The notes under the pieces were generated by a model. It saw only the letters and a program-made list of their open reading frames with translations. It did no database searches and was not told where the DNA came from. The position numbers and the translations under genes were made by a program. From Flagellimonas meridianipacifica (GTDB taxonomy: Bacteria; Bacteroidota; Bacteroidia; Flavobacteriales; Flavobacteriaceae): 64,000 nt of DNA. Below, in pieces: positions 44,428 to 53,087 of the stretch; positions within the stretch are counted from its first letter, which is position 1, and each line of letters begins with the position of its first letter. The stretch spans positions 1,426,001 through 1,490,000 of the forward strand of contig NZ_PVYX01000001.1 in NCBI RefSeq assembly GCF_003001695.1, in the 5' to 3' direction.

Positions 44428-46833
44428 TTACTGGGTTTTAGATGTGAATTGAATGATTGCCTTTTCCATATCTTGATGCTCATTGTAGAGCTTCATTATT
44501 TGCTCGTTCTCTTCGCCATCGGTGAGGTAGGCTGCATACACTTCCCTTGGAACTTCCAGGCGGAAGATGTTGCTTTCCTTCCCGATTTTGATAAGCAGCT
44601 CGGTGTAGATGCGGGAACCAACAAAATTGTTCTTGATTGATTTCAATTGGTTCAAATCGTGGCTGGAAAGGTTGAGCCGTTTGACCAGTTCGTCATACCC
44701 TTTTTCATTGTTTAGGCTATAGATGACCTGTGTATTTTCGAGGATGCTTGCCGATGTGGAATTATTGGGAAGTTGATTGATGGATTGTAAGATGATACCG
44801 ATGGCACCGTTCTGTTTCCGAATAGCCTGGTAATAGAATTCCACGCTTTCCAGTACGTTCTCAAACTTCAGTTGCTTCGCAAACTCATCAAAAAGGATGA
44901 TGCCCTTTTCGGCTCGGTTACGCCAAATGGTTCTTTGGATGGCCGATTTGATGAGCTTGAGCATCACGGAAAGGATTTCCTTGTTATCCTTCACTTCATC
45001 CAGCTCAAAGACAATCAAGCGTTTGTCCTCAATTTTATAGGTCTGGTCTTCGCTGACCTCAAACAGGAAGCTGTATAGACCATCACCGACATACTCAGAC
45101 ATCACGTGCAGAAAGCTCGTGACATTAAAGTAGTCGGGATGGATTTTCAGGTCACTCAGAATGCTTTCCTGATGCCTTTCTATAAAATTGTAAAAACCTT
45201 CAAGCGAATAACTATCCGAGGTACTGTTGTAGTAATGGCGCAGAATCTTTTTGACTGAAACGGATTGAGCCTTGGTCACCTTTAAATCCGAAGCAAATAG
45301 TTCAAAGAGAAATACCGATAAATCTTCAAGACGCTCTGGTGTCAAGTCATTTCGGTTACTGATAAAAAATGGATTGATGCCCAGATTCTTTCCGCTTTCA
45401 TAACGAAGCACGGTGTATTTGTCAGGATAGAGCTTTGCAAATTTGGTGTACGAGCCACCCAAGTCGATGATGACCAAGCGGACACCGTTTTCAAAATATT
45501 GACGTAGAATGTTATTGGCCAAAAAGGATTTGCCCTCACCCGTAGGTGCAAAAATGGCAAAGTTCCGTGCTTTGATGCGTTTCTTTTGTTCATCCCAAAC
45601 ATCCTTCAGTACCGGTATGTTATGCTCACGGTCGTTAAAGATGATTCCGGTATCGTCAGATTTGTAGTTACTATTGTTGATGAACAGGCACAGGGCGTGT
45701 TTCAAATCCGTGACGTATAAATCATTGTTCGAGAAATTGGAAGAGAAACAGCAAAAGCTATTCAGTATATAATTTTTCCGTTCCGTGCCTCTTGGGTAAT
45801 AGGGTACGATGTCCAGCTCCTTGAACTCCGTTTTGATTTTCGAAGTAATCTTATCCAGATTTCTACTGTCCTTCGCCCAATACACCACATTTAAGTGGCC
45901 ACGGATTACCCGTGCATTGTCATCGGCGTTGATTTGGTCAAGAATGTACTGGATTTTCCTAAGTACCACCTTGTTCTGCGACCCGAAGTTTGAACTCTTG
46001 TTCAGCTCTTCAACTTTCTTGTCAAGCAGTTTGCGCCACTTTTGTTTGTCATCGAGATAGAGAATCTGGTTGACAATGTGGTTCTCATTTAGGGTAAGCC
46101 CTAAGCCATCAATAAACCCTTGATGAAATACAAAATCGTCAGAAGTGAATTTCTCATTGGTCTTGCTACTCTGCACACTTTCGCCAAAGCACAGTTCGCT
46201 ATTGACGGCCAGGGCATCAAAATGGTTTTTCCCTATGTAGATGTCATCTTTACCGAGAATGACATCGGTATCTAGATCTTCATTAAACCCGTTGAAATAG
46301 GTCGTGGTCAGTTCTTCTATTTCTTTCGCTTTAAGGGAAACAAACCGCATCTTTCGGCTGTTGTTGATGAAGGCTATGGAATCACTTACCGAACCCACAA
46401 AGCCTTTGATATTTTCATCATAATCCTGAATGATACTCTTAGAAACCTTGCGGAAGGGATTGACGTATTTCGCATTGTTAAGTGCCTTGTTTTTGGTCAG
46501 GATGAAAAACAGGTAGCACGAATGCTCAATGTATTGTCTTCCCTTAAAATGTTGATGGGTTGCTTCCGCCAGAAAGGTGTCATTTGGGAGTGCTGCCGAA
46601 GAATAGGATTTCTTCAAGTAGATATCCTGTTTGTGGACAACCGTTCCAACAGGCAATGATTTCAGGGCTTGGAACCAAGCACCGTGGATGTCTTCAAAAT
46701 CCTTTTCGGACAAAGAATAGATTTCAGGAAGCTCGCCTCTATAACACACTACCACATTGCCATTATTGGCAAATACGATATTATCCTGAATATCAACGAT
46801 GGGTCGGTATGCCGAAAGGTTGATTTTATTCAT
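44428..46833 (-). CDS. traG: TraG-family conjugative transposon ATPase (VirB4-like)
   Basis: 801 residues. N-terminal half typical of VirB4/TraG (FANNGNVVVCYRGELPEIYSLSEKDFEDIHGAWFQ in pieces); Walker A APTGEGKS at 429-436; Walker B region KGIILFDEFAKQLKF near 650; ILQSINQLP and LENTQVIYSLNNEKGYDELVKRLNLSS after it. Energises pilus assembly and transfer. Starts 8 bp inside the end of traF. Confidence 0.93.
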   Translation of the reverse strand: MNKINLSAYRPIVDIQDNIVFANNGNVVVCYRGELPEIYSLSEKDFEDIHGAWFQALKSLPVGTVVHKQDIYLKKSYSSAALPNDTFLAEATHQHFKGRQYIEHSCYLFFILTKNKALNNAKYVNPFRKVSKSIIQDYDENIKGFVGSVSDSIAFINNSRKMRFVSLKAKEIEELTTTYFNGFNEDLDTDVILGKDDIYIGKNHFDALAVNSELCFGESVQSSKTNEKFTSDDFVFHQGFIDGLGLTLNENHIVNQILYLDDKQKWRKLLDKKVEELNKSSNFGSQNKVVLRKIQYILDQINADDNARVIRGHLNVVYWAKDSRNLDKITSKIKTEFKELDIVPYYPRGTERKNYILNSFCCFSSNFSNNDLYVTDLKHALCLFINNSNYKSDDTGIIFNDREHNIPVLKDVWDEQKKRIKARNFAIFAPTGEGKSFLANNILRQYFENGVRLVIIDLGGSYTKFAKLYPDKYTVLRYESGKNLGINPFFISNRNDLTPERLEDLSVFLFELFASDLKVTKAQSVSVKKILRHYYNSTSDSYSLEGFYNFIERHQESILSDLKIHPDYFNVTSFLHVMSEYVGDGLYSFLFEVSEDQTYKIEDKRLIVFELDEVKDNKEILSVMLKLIKSAIQRTIWRNRAEKGIILFDEFAKQLKFENVLESVEFYYQAIRKQNGAIGIILQSINQLPNNSTSASILENTQVIYSLNNEKGYDELVKRLNLSSHDLNQLKSIKNNFVGSRIYTELLIKIGKESNIFRLEVPREVYAAYLTDGEENEQIMKLYNEHQDMEKAIIQFTSKTQ

Positions 46834-47104
46834 AAGTAAAACCGGAGTTGCGTTTGTTGCTGATGATTTTTGGGAAGGGATTGCCCATTTGAAACAGCTG
46901 TGGACGGTTCGCTATTCGCAATAGAATGACATAGAGACTACCGTTGCATACCATCAGCGCGATGATGATGCCAAAGCTGAACGAGAAGATGATAATAAGC
47001 AGAGACGCCAGGATGGATACCATCATCAAGGCAAAAAGGGAAATGGGCAGGCCAAAAATGACTGCCCGTTTCCGCATATTTCTATAGACCTCGAACCGCT
47101 TCAT
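46826..47104 (-). CDS. traF: conjugative transposon protein TraF (DUF4133, VirB3-like)
   Basis: 92 residues with two adjacent membrane helices (residues 17-37 and 39-60) and a short KRFEVYRNMRKRAVIFGLPI N-terminus, ending MGNPFPKIISNKRNS, the DUF4133 pattern. 1-bp gap after traE, 8-bp overlap with traG. Confidence 0.86.
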   Translation of the reverse strand: MKRFEVYRNMRKRAVIFGLPISLFALMMVSILASLLIIIFSFSFGIIIALMVCNGSLYVILLRIANRPQLFQMGNPFPKIISNKRNSGFTYE

Positions 47105-47105
47105 A

Positions 47106-47393
47106 TTAAACTACGATGCCTATGAGGTAGGTAAAGATTCCGACTACGGCACCTGCGATAAGTACAAAGACCAATACACGGGTTATCCCTTTTTTGAGGT
47201 CGGCATTCTCACCAAAGAAATGTCCCGCATTAAATAGGAAGCCTATTAAGAAGATGACCCCCAAGATGATGGGGAAGATGGTTCGAATGGTATCGGAAAC
47301 ATCATTGACCGAATCTTCGATGCCACCAATTTGAGCAAACAATGAAGTTGAAAAGAGCGAAAGAAATGTCGCCAGATAAAGCGTTTTTTTCAT
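47106..47393 (-). CDS. traE: conjugative transposon protein TraE (DUF4134, VirB2-like)
   Basis: 95 residues. Signal-like helix (residues 4-20, ending SLFAQ) and two further helices with FPIILGVIFLIGFLFNAGHFFG and GITRVLVFVLIAGAVVGIFTYLIG. Pilin-like first gene of the tra operon, divergent from the amidase gene with a 24-bp palindrome between them. Confidence 0.87.
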   Translation of the reverse strand: MKKTLYLATFLSLFSTSLFAQIGGIEDSVNDVSDTIRTIFPIILGVIFLIGFLFNAGHFFGENADLKKGITRVLVFVLIAGAVVGIFTYLIGIVV

Positions 47394-47518
47394 AACGAAT
47401 GGGTTTAAATTTTTGGTTCATTTTCATTATGAAAAATTTATGTAGATTTAACATTCAAATACCTGATAATCAGTTATTTGTTAATAAAATATTATTTGAA
47501 TTCGGATGAATTATTTTG

Positions 47519-47542
47519 ATAGTATTTGATATCAAATGCTAT
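47519..47542. promoter_or_regulatory. 24-bp palindrome between the tra operon and the amidase gene
   Basis: ATAGTATTTGAT followed by ATCAAATGCTAT: two 12-bp half-sites, one mismatch, no spacer. It lies 126 bp before traE and 42 bp before the amidase ATG in a 190-bp divergent region that also has CTGATAATCAG (47463-47473). Good candidate operator for a dimeric regulator controlling both directions. Confidence 0.6.
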
Positions 47543-47583
47543 GAAAATTTGAAAGTCGATTGTTAATAACTCAAAAACTGTAA

Positions 47584-48243
47584 ATGAAAAAGTGGCTCAA
47601 AAACGTCAATTTGGTGATTTTGCTCTTGAAAAGTTGCATCCTTTTGGGGCAGGATTTGGATGTAAAAAAGAGAGTTGTCATTGACCCTGGTCACGGTGGA
47701 AATGATTCGGGTGCTGTGGGTCAAAATTCGGTGCAGGAAAAAGAGGTCATATTCAATATTGCGGACGCCATTTTGAGGCTTAATGAGAAAGCCAATTCGC
47801 CTTTGGAAATATATTTGACCCGATACAATGATACGCTTGTTTCACTATCGGATAGAGCCAATTTGGCCAAAGCTTTGAAAGCGAATTTGTTCTTGTCTTT
47901 GCATTGCAATTATTCCGATAATTCTAATGCAAGAGGTGTGGAAGCGTTTGTGGCCAATCAAGATTCCAAGTTTTTGGATGATGCCACTTGGTTGGCATTT
48001 CAGCTACAAGCTGACTTGAACGAAAATGTGGGCTTTGAAATTCGTGGCGTAAAGTCTGCCAACTTTCAGGTGCTTCAAGAAACAGCGGGCTTTATGCCGT
48101 CTCTGCTGTTGGAACTGGGGTTTTTGAGTAATGGGGATGAGGGTGGTTATTTGATAAAACCAGAATCTCTTAAAGCTTTGGCGGTCGTAATATGGGAATG
48201 TTTAATCAAAAATTTAGATAGTTATGAGAGAGTTGGGGATTGA
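47584..48243 (+). CDS. N-acetylmuramoyl-L-alanine amidase (Amidase_3)
   Basis: 219 residues. Signal-like N-terminus (residues 9-23, ILLLKSCILLGQ). Zinc amidase motifs: VVIDPGHGGNDSG (His37), the QEKEV glutamate (E54), LSLHCNYSD (His near 108) and the catalytic glutamate in LLLELGFLSN. Cuts the peptide from muramic acid; in conjugative elements such enzymes open the wall for the channel. Divergent from the tra operon. Confidence 0.9.
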   Translation: MKKWLKNVNLVILLLKSCILLGQDLDVKKRVVIDPGHGGNDSGAVGQNSVQEKEVIFNIADAILRLNEKANSPLEIYLTRYNDTLVSLSDRANLAKALKANLFLSLHCNYSDNSNARGVEAFVANQDSKFLDDATWLAFQLQADLNENVGFEIRGVKSANFQVLQETAGFMPSLLLELGFLSNGDEGGYLIKPESLKALAVVIWECLIKNLDSYERVGD

Positions 48244-48316
48244 AGTGATAAAATCCTTGAAGATGATTATAACAGCTATTTGGAAAGAAATCAAGTTAAT
48301 AGCAAGAAGCCTCTAG
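48224..48316 (+). CDS. possible 30-residue peptide after the amidase
   Basis: ATG at 48224 overlaps the end of the amidase gene in another frame and runs to TAG at 48316: M-R-E-L-G-I-E-V-I-K then SLKMIITAIWKEIKLIARSL. Amphipathic, basic, with alternating Ile/Leu and Lys. No homologue recognised; it could be a chance frame or a small membrane-active protein translated with the amidase. Confidence 0.25.
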   Translation: MRELGIEVIKSLKMIITAIWKEIKLIARSL

Positions 48317-49263
48317 CCATTATAAATATTAGTGTTGTGCCAATCTAGATATGCTGATTTCGGTCTATGTTCATTTCTAGCAGGCATATTTATCATAGAT
48401 TGACCTTGTAGCTTATAGTAGTCTTTTCCATTTTCAAACTCTTCTTTAATTTTCCTCGAAACTTCAACCTTAAATCCCTTATTGATAGTTAAATACCCTG
48501 CATCAAAAAGTTTATGCAAGTCAGCTCTCAACAGGAGTCCATTTTGGATATAATTTGGTCCTGATTCCGAGTATGGTTTTATATGGGCAGCTTCTAGAGT
48601 GGGTAGGGTTTTTTCACCTGAAATTGCACATCTTCTAGCATAGGCATCAGTAATCTTTACCCTGAAAGCACCCTGGCCCAACCTAACTTTAGTCAAATAT
48701 TTCTTTGAATAGCCTACCTCGCCTTGCTCAAGAATTAATTGGCTTTTTTGGCTTTCTTCTCTATCGAATAGTTTATAACGACCTAGTCGTTCCTCTACTT
48801 GATTCCACAGGCTTTTACCAATTTCGTCGATGGTGTCATAGACCTTGCCCTGTACAATACTTTTACTCCAATTGGATGGTACAGGTATCCAGTCTTCTTC
48901 GGAAAAAAAGATCGGGTCAGTTAAAACTATGCAGCCAATATTGGAATTTTTACGAAACGGATTGTTAAGAGTGTTTCTGTATGCTGTTATCTTTTTCTTG
49001 AACTCGAAATACGAATCTAGACCATTTCTTTGCTTGAATACATCCCAAGCTACGTCTAAGGGTAGAATAGAACTTGAACTGAAAAATCCTATGCCTCCTA
49101 TGGCATTCGCTGGATATTTAAGTTTAAATAGAAAAGGTGCCCCGGATTCAATTGCCTTAAAGTTGGTATTTCCACTAGGTTGCCAGAAATTGATATCCTC
49201 ATTTGACCGTTGAGCCAAAAACGAAAACCATTCATTATCTGTAACACCTAGATAGAATTTCAT
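48313..49263 (-). CDS. HNH endonuclease with PUA/EVE-like N-terminal domain
   Basis: 316 residues. N-terminal domain (residues 1-150) of the type YLGVTDNEWFSFLA, INFWQPSGNTNFKAI, GAPFLFKLKYP, IGGIGFFSSSSILPLDVAWDVF, which resembles the PUA/EVE-like modules that read modified bases. C-terminal HNH domain with CAISG, EAAHIKPYSESG and NGLLLRADLHKLFDAGYL (residues about 213-265). Probably the cleaving subunit of the operon that ends here. Follows the methyltransferase gene by 17 bp. Confidence 0.85.
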   Translation of the reverse strand: MKFYLGVTDNEWFSFLAQRSNEDINFWQPSGNTNFKAIESGAPFLFKLKYPANAIGGIGFFSSSSILPLDVAWDVFKQRNGLDSYFEFKKKITAYRNTLNNPFRKNSNIGCIVLTDPIFFSEEDWIPVPSNWSKSIVQGKVYDTIDEIGKSLWNQVEERLGRYKLFDREESQKSQLILEQGEVGYSKKYLTKVRLGQGAFRVKITDAYARRCAISGEKTLPTLEAAHIKPYSESGPNYIQNGLLLRADLHKLFDAGYLTINKGFKVEVSRKIKEEFENGKDYYKLQGQSMINMPARNEHRPKSAYLDWHNTNIYNG

Positions 49264-49280
49264 AGTTCATCTGCAATTTG

Positions 49281-51197
49281 TTAAGAAGTAAAGTCGATAT
49301 CAGTTATATTATATTTTTTCAAAAGGAAATTTTCGAGAGATTTTTTATTCCTATATGCCATAATACGATTCTTCTCTGCATCTGTAAAATGCGGCACGCT
49401 AAAGTTTTTAATGTAATTCTTTGCCAAAGCATAGTAATCATTTGTATAGGGTTTACTAGTATGCCTTATATAATACCAAAAAATGCGCGTCATCAAAAGT
49501 CTCTTGATAAATAACAAATCATCCTGACTATCTGAAACTAATGCATAACCGTTGTAGAAAAGTAAATCTTCATCTTCTGTTAAGACAAAATAGGGTGCAT
49601 CGGAGATATATGGGAATAAAAGTTTTATACCACTGATGTAAAGTGCCTGGCTTCTACCAAAAGCAAACCAAGTTTCATATTCCCTCTTGCCTTTGTCGCG
49701 CTTTGCTAGTTCTTCTTTCTGTGAATTTAGGTATCTATAAGCGAACGGAAATCTCCTTCTAAAAGTTGGTTCATCAATAGGTTTGACATACCTATTTGTA
49801 CTCTCTTCAAATAAATTGTCGTTTTGCCTGTCAAGATAGGTATAGGGAAAAATTAATTTTTCTTTGAATCTCGGAATGTCATCTTCCTTCTTGAGAATAT
49901 TTGGTTTAATGGCTTCTTTGCATACCTCCCGTTCTATTTGATATCTTGTTTCATTCTTTTCAAAATAGTAGAAATCTTCATCCTCACGAATCGGATTAAT
50001 GAGATAGATTTTATTTCTCAGTGTTGCAAAACCATTACGTATGGGAAACAAATCTCCTAATTTCTGCCCTGTGTTTTCCAACTTTGAGATATTCAGTTTA
50101 GTGTTTAAATCATCTAAATGCCATCCCTCAAAATCATTTAGGTCAGCATACTCCAATGGGATATAGTCCTTGGAATCTAAACTTTTGATTTCAGTTGGGA
50201 GTGACCTTGTATATTGAATACCACCAGTTTGTTTTGTAATAAGGCAGATACACGTATAGGTCAGTCTCGATTTAAATACTTGCGAACCTCCAAAATCGAT
50301 GAGTTGAAAATGAAATTCATTTTCGGAGAAATATTTGCGAAGACCTCTGCCATTTAGGCTTCGGTAAAAATTGTTTACCGTTATATAGCCAAGAATCCCT
50401 CCGTCTCTAAGCCACTTAAGTCCAATTTCGAAAAATGGAATATACAAATCTAATTTGCCAGTAGATGCGACAGACCAGTTCGCCATAAGCTTTTTAGTTT
50501 GGTCATCTAGATTTGATGAACCAACATAGGGTGGATTACTAAAAACATATTGAAATCCTCCATTATTTTTGATGTTATCGTCAACTTCAAACCAGTCAAA
50601 CTCCAACGAGTCACCAACATAGAGATTAAAATGGTATTCTTGCCTATCCTCACCATTGGATATTGCCAATAGTGACAGTAATATTTTGGTTCTTTCAATA
50701 CTATATTCGGTAATGTCTATACCATAAAGATTTTCACGAATAATACCGGTAAGGGATTTATTTGTATTTCGGTGAAGTAACAAGGCATATTCGTATAGAA
50801 ACCCGCCACATCCGCAGGCCACGTCGCAAGCGGTCGCCGACTTCGGCTTTTCAGCCTTACCCAAAGCCTCTTGAACAATGAATTGTCTTATATATTTTGG
50901 CGTATAAACCGCACCATTGACGATTTTATCATTTGGGGATATGACAAACTCAAACAACTCAATTAAACATTCAAAATTAAAAGCTTGTTTCGTTTTCTCA
51001 AAAAGCTTGCATAAGTTATCGAGTGCTAGTATTTCTTTTCTATTTGAATCATTTATCAATAAATTTCTAATGAGTTGATTCTTAGTATTGACTAGGTCGT
51101 TTTCTTTACAGAAAGCAGATGTAATTAGGCGATTTATTTGCTCGACATCATACGAATAATTTTTAAGGAAGGAGAGTATGGATTTATCTATGGTCAT
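49281..51197 (-). CDS. N6-adenine DNA methyltransferase, Eco57I/TaqI type
   Basis: 638 residues. SAM motif I in ATACDVACGCGGFLYEYALLL (near residue 125), catalytic motif IV FSNPPY (near 220), then YVGSSN. The C-terminal 250 residues (from about LGDLFPIRNGFAT) resemble the TaqI-type target-recognition domain. No nuclease domain of its own, so the HNH protein downstream is the likely partner. ATG 51197 directly abuts the stop of the preceding gene. Confidence 0.9.
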   Translation of the reverse strand: MTIDKSILSFLKNYSYDVEQINRLITSAFCKENDLVNTKNQLIRNLLINDSNRKEILALDNLCKLFEKTKQAFNFECLIELFEFVISPNDKIVNGAVYTPKYIRQFIVQEALGKAEKPKSATACDVACGCGGFLYEYALLLHRNTNKSLTGIIRENLYGIDITEYSIERTKILLSLLAISNGEDRQEYHFNLYVGDSLEFDWFEVDDNIKNNGGFQYVFSNPPYVGSSNLDDQTKKLMANWSVASTGKLDLYIPFFEIGLKWLRDGGILGYITVNNFYRSLNGRGLRKYFSENEFHFQLIDFGGSQVFKSRLTYTCICLITKQTGGIQYTRSLPTEIKSLDSKDYIPLEYADLNDFEGWHLDDLNTKLNISKLENTGQKLGDLFPIRNGFATLRNKIYLINPIREDEDFYYFEKNETRYQIEREVCKEAIKPNILKKEDDIPRFKEKLIFPYTYLDRQNDNLFEESTNRYVKPIDEPTFRRRFPFAYRYLNSQKEELAKRDKGKREYETWFAFGRSQALYISGIKLLFPYISDAPYFVLTEDEDLLFYNGYALVSDSQDDLLFIKRLLMTRIFWYYIRHTSKPYTNDYYALAKNYIKNFSVPHFTDAEKNRIMAYRNKKSLENFLLKKYNITDIDFTS

Positions 51198-51977
51198 TTA
51201 AGCGTTCAAAATTTGCGGGTAAATACTAACACACTCCCATTCAAATCTCGAATCATCATCTGGATAACCAGGCCAGTTCCTCGCCACGGAATGTGTGTAT
51301 GGCCTCCAAATCAATCTTTGAATATTACTAACTGAGGTAGTATATGGTCTTATGGCACAGAGATTTTGCCTTTGTTCTCCAAAAAAATTAGAAAGCACAA
51401 AATCAACGCCGAGAATTATATCAAGTGGAGGGTGCACGAGTCTAGGTGAATCAAGTACTAAATGCCTGCCATATGCATTGTTCGGTAGCGAAAGTCTTTT
51501 GCCTCCGTATTGAAAGTGATATGCTGGATGAGCCGAAATTGAATCACTTTTGTCAGGTTGGCGGTCAAGATGCCAACTTGAAATGTAAGTATCCCCAGAT
51601 TTGTCAATACCTTGAACAGTAAGATTGAACTCAAGATGAGATAGGGGGTCTTCCGCATAATCTTCTCTCGTAAAATTCCCTATGACCTTCGAAGCAATGT
51701 TTATGGAATTAATACTCACTTCTTTTGGAAATATTTCTAGTGTTGGATTACTTTGAGTAAAGATGATTTGAAGATTTGGTATCTCATACCCCCAAGAGTT
51801 GGCATAGTCAATATTTACTCCTTTAATATCGGGCAAAGGCCCATTTATGCATTGATTTGCGGCAGTCTCGAAAACCTTTTTATCGTGAATTAAACCAGCA
51901 TCAAACAGCGCTTTCCCAAATAACTTCAAATCTCTTGACAAATCCGATTTAAATACTTTCTTTTGATGCTTATTCAT
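51198..51977 (-). CDS. unknown protein between receiver and methyltransferase genes
   Basis: 259 residues, not recognised. Soluble, no signal or membrane segment. Striking segments: YISSWHLDRQPDKSDS, HPAYHFQYGGKRLSLP and HLVLDSPRLVHPPLDIILGVDFVLSNFF (residues about 150-210), rich in His, Asp, Arg and aromatic residues, which look conserved and possibly metal- or nucleotide-binding. It overlaps the receiver gene by 8 bp and abuts the methyltransferase gene, so it is made in step with both. Function unknown. Confidence 0.75.
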   Translation of the reverse strand: MNKHQKKVFKSDLSRDLKLFGKALFDAGLIHDKKVFETAANQCINGPLPDIKGVNIDYANSWGYEIPNLQIIFTQSNPTLEIFPKEVSINSINIASKVIGNFTREDYAEDPLSHLEFNLTVQGIDKSGDTYISSWHLDRQPDKSDSISAHPAYHFQYGGKRLSLPNNAYGRHLVLDSPRLVHPPLDIILGVDFVLSNFFGEQRQNLCAIRPYTTSVSNIQRLIWRPYTHSVARNWPGYPDDDSRFEWECVSIYPQILNA

Positions 51978-53085
51978 TCTTAAGAATTTTAGAAAACGCC
52001 TTTACCTTTTCCTTTTCGGATGGATGTGGAATAAGTCCAGCAGCTTTACTACCAACATCTAAGGCGGCCTTCATAGAGATGTATCTATTCTCTTGCCAAG
52101 GCTGGCTAAGGTTATCTTCCTCTAGTACAACACCATCAGTATAAGGGTCTAAAGGCTTTTTGTAAAACTCGCATAATGCCCAAAACTTACTACTGTAATT
52201 AGAAGCCAATGCTTTGGCAGATTTCAGTTCTTCTAGCTTAACTATTCTTTTAAGTTCATCGACACGTTCTTCTGCAGTCATAAAAGAAAGTTTGAAATTA
52301 GACTTGCTACTAAACCAATTTTCTATTAAGGGCCACCACCATCTTTCCCAGTGGTCTCCGAACGCACCTTTATACTTATAATTATTGATTTTACTTAAAA
52401 GCTCCTCTAATTCTGGTGAATTTTCATCTACACCTAGTCTAGCCAATACGTTTCCCTTATCGAGTAATATTCCCGGTGGGATTATAAGTTTATCGAAGAC
52501 GAAGCTGGCATACTCGTGAATTGGTAATCTGGTTTTATATTTATTAAAGAATTCGAATACTCTTTTATCAATAAATTTTAATTGAGAATCGTTTAGCAAA
52601 AGGAATTTATCGAGTTGCACTCCCTTTCCTTTAAGGTCTGATTTTATAGAAGATAGTAGAGCGTATCCCTTTGCCAGGGATACCAGTTCATTTGCTACCG
52701 TCTTTGAATCGTCACCTAAATCTTTTGTTTTTAAATATTTCCTGTCAAAAAGGTCTTGGCCCGAAGTATCTTTGTTATACGATGCCTTTAGTTTTCTATC
52801 TGTTGAACATACTACTATAGGAATATCCTTCATAGTACCTTCCGTTGCTCTCGTTCTTATCTCTTGGGCCAAAGAAAATGCTCTGTATTCTGCATCAGAC
52901 TTCTGGTCTAATCGTAAATCAAGCATTAAACCATCATATACTTCTGATTTCAATCTTTTAATCTCTTCTCCGAAGGACTTGGGTTGAGACCAAATTATTT
53001 CTAGGTCATCTCTTTCCGATTCCAACAATTCAACAATATCTTGAGTTAGCTGAATCTGTTCATCATCTAGGTATAAATACTTCAT
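51970..53085 (-). CDS. receiver-domain protein with novel C-terminal output
   Basis: 371 residues. Residues 1-125 are a response-regulator receiver: acidic pair D7/D8 in YLYLDDE, phospho-acceptor D56 in GLMLDLRLD, S94/T95 in VVCST and K116 in FDRKYLK. The remaining 245 residues have no DNA-binding fold I recognise; they include LPIHEYASFVFDKLIIPPGILLDKG and KGAFGDHWERWWWPLIENWF (in pieces), a tryptophan-rich helical region. Encoded 2 bp after the GHKL kinase gene and surely its partner; the output is probably protein-protein rather than transcriptional. Confidence 0.82.
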   Translation of the reverse strand: MKYLYLDDEQIQLTQDIVELLESERDDLEIIWSQPKSFGEEIKRLKSEVYDGLMLDLRLDQKSDAEYRAFSLAQEIRTRATEGTMKDIPIVVCSTDRKLKASYNKDTSGQDLFDRKYLKTKDLGDDSKTVANELVSLAKGYALLSSIKSDLKGKGVQLDKFLLLNDSQLKFIDKRVFEFFNKYKTRLPIHEYASFVFDKLIIPPGILLDKGNVLARLGVDENSPELEELLSKINNYKYKGAFGDHWERWWWPLIENWFSSKSNFKLSFMTAEERVDELKRIVKLEELKSAKALASNYSSKFWALCEFYKKPLDPYTDGVVLEEDNLSQPWQENRYISMKAALDVGSKAAGLIPHPSEKEKVKAFSKILKNE

Positions 53086-53087
53086 AT

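Noticed and set aside
49281-51197. BREX PglX or type I HsdM assignment for the methyltransferase
   Set aside because: No brxC/pglZ, HsdS or HsdR genes nearby; the length and C-terminus fit the Eco57I/TaqI type.
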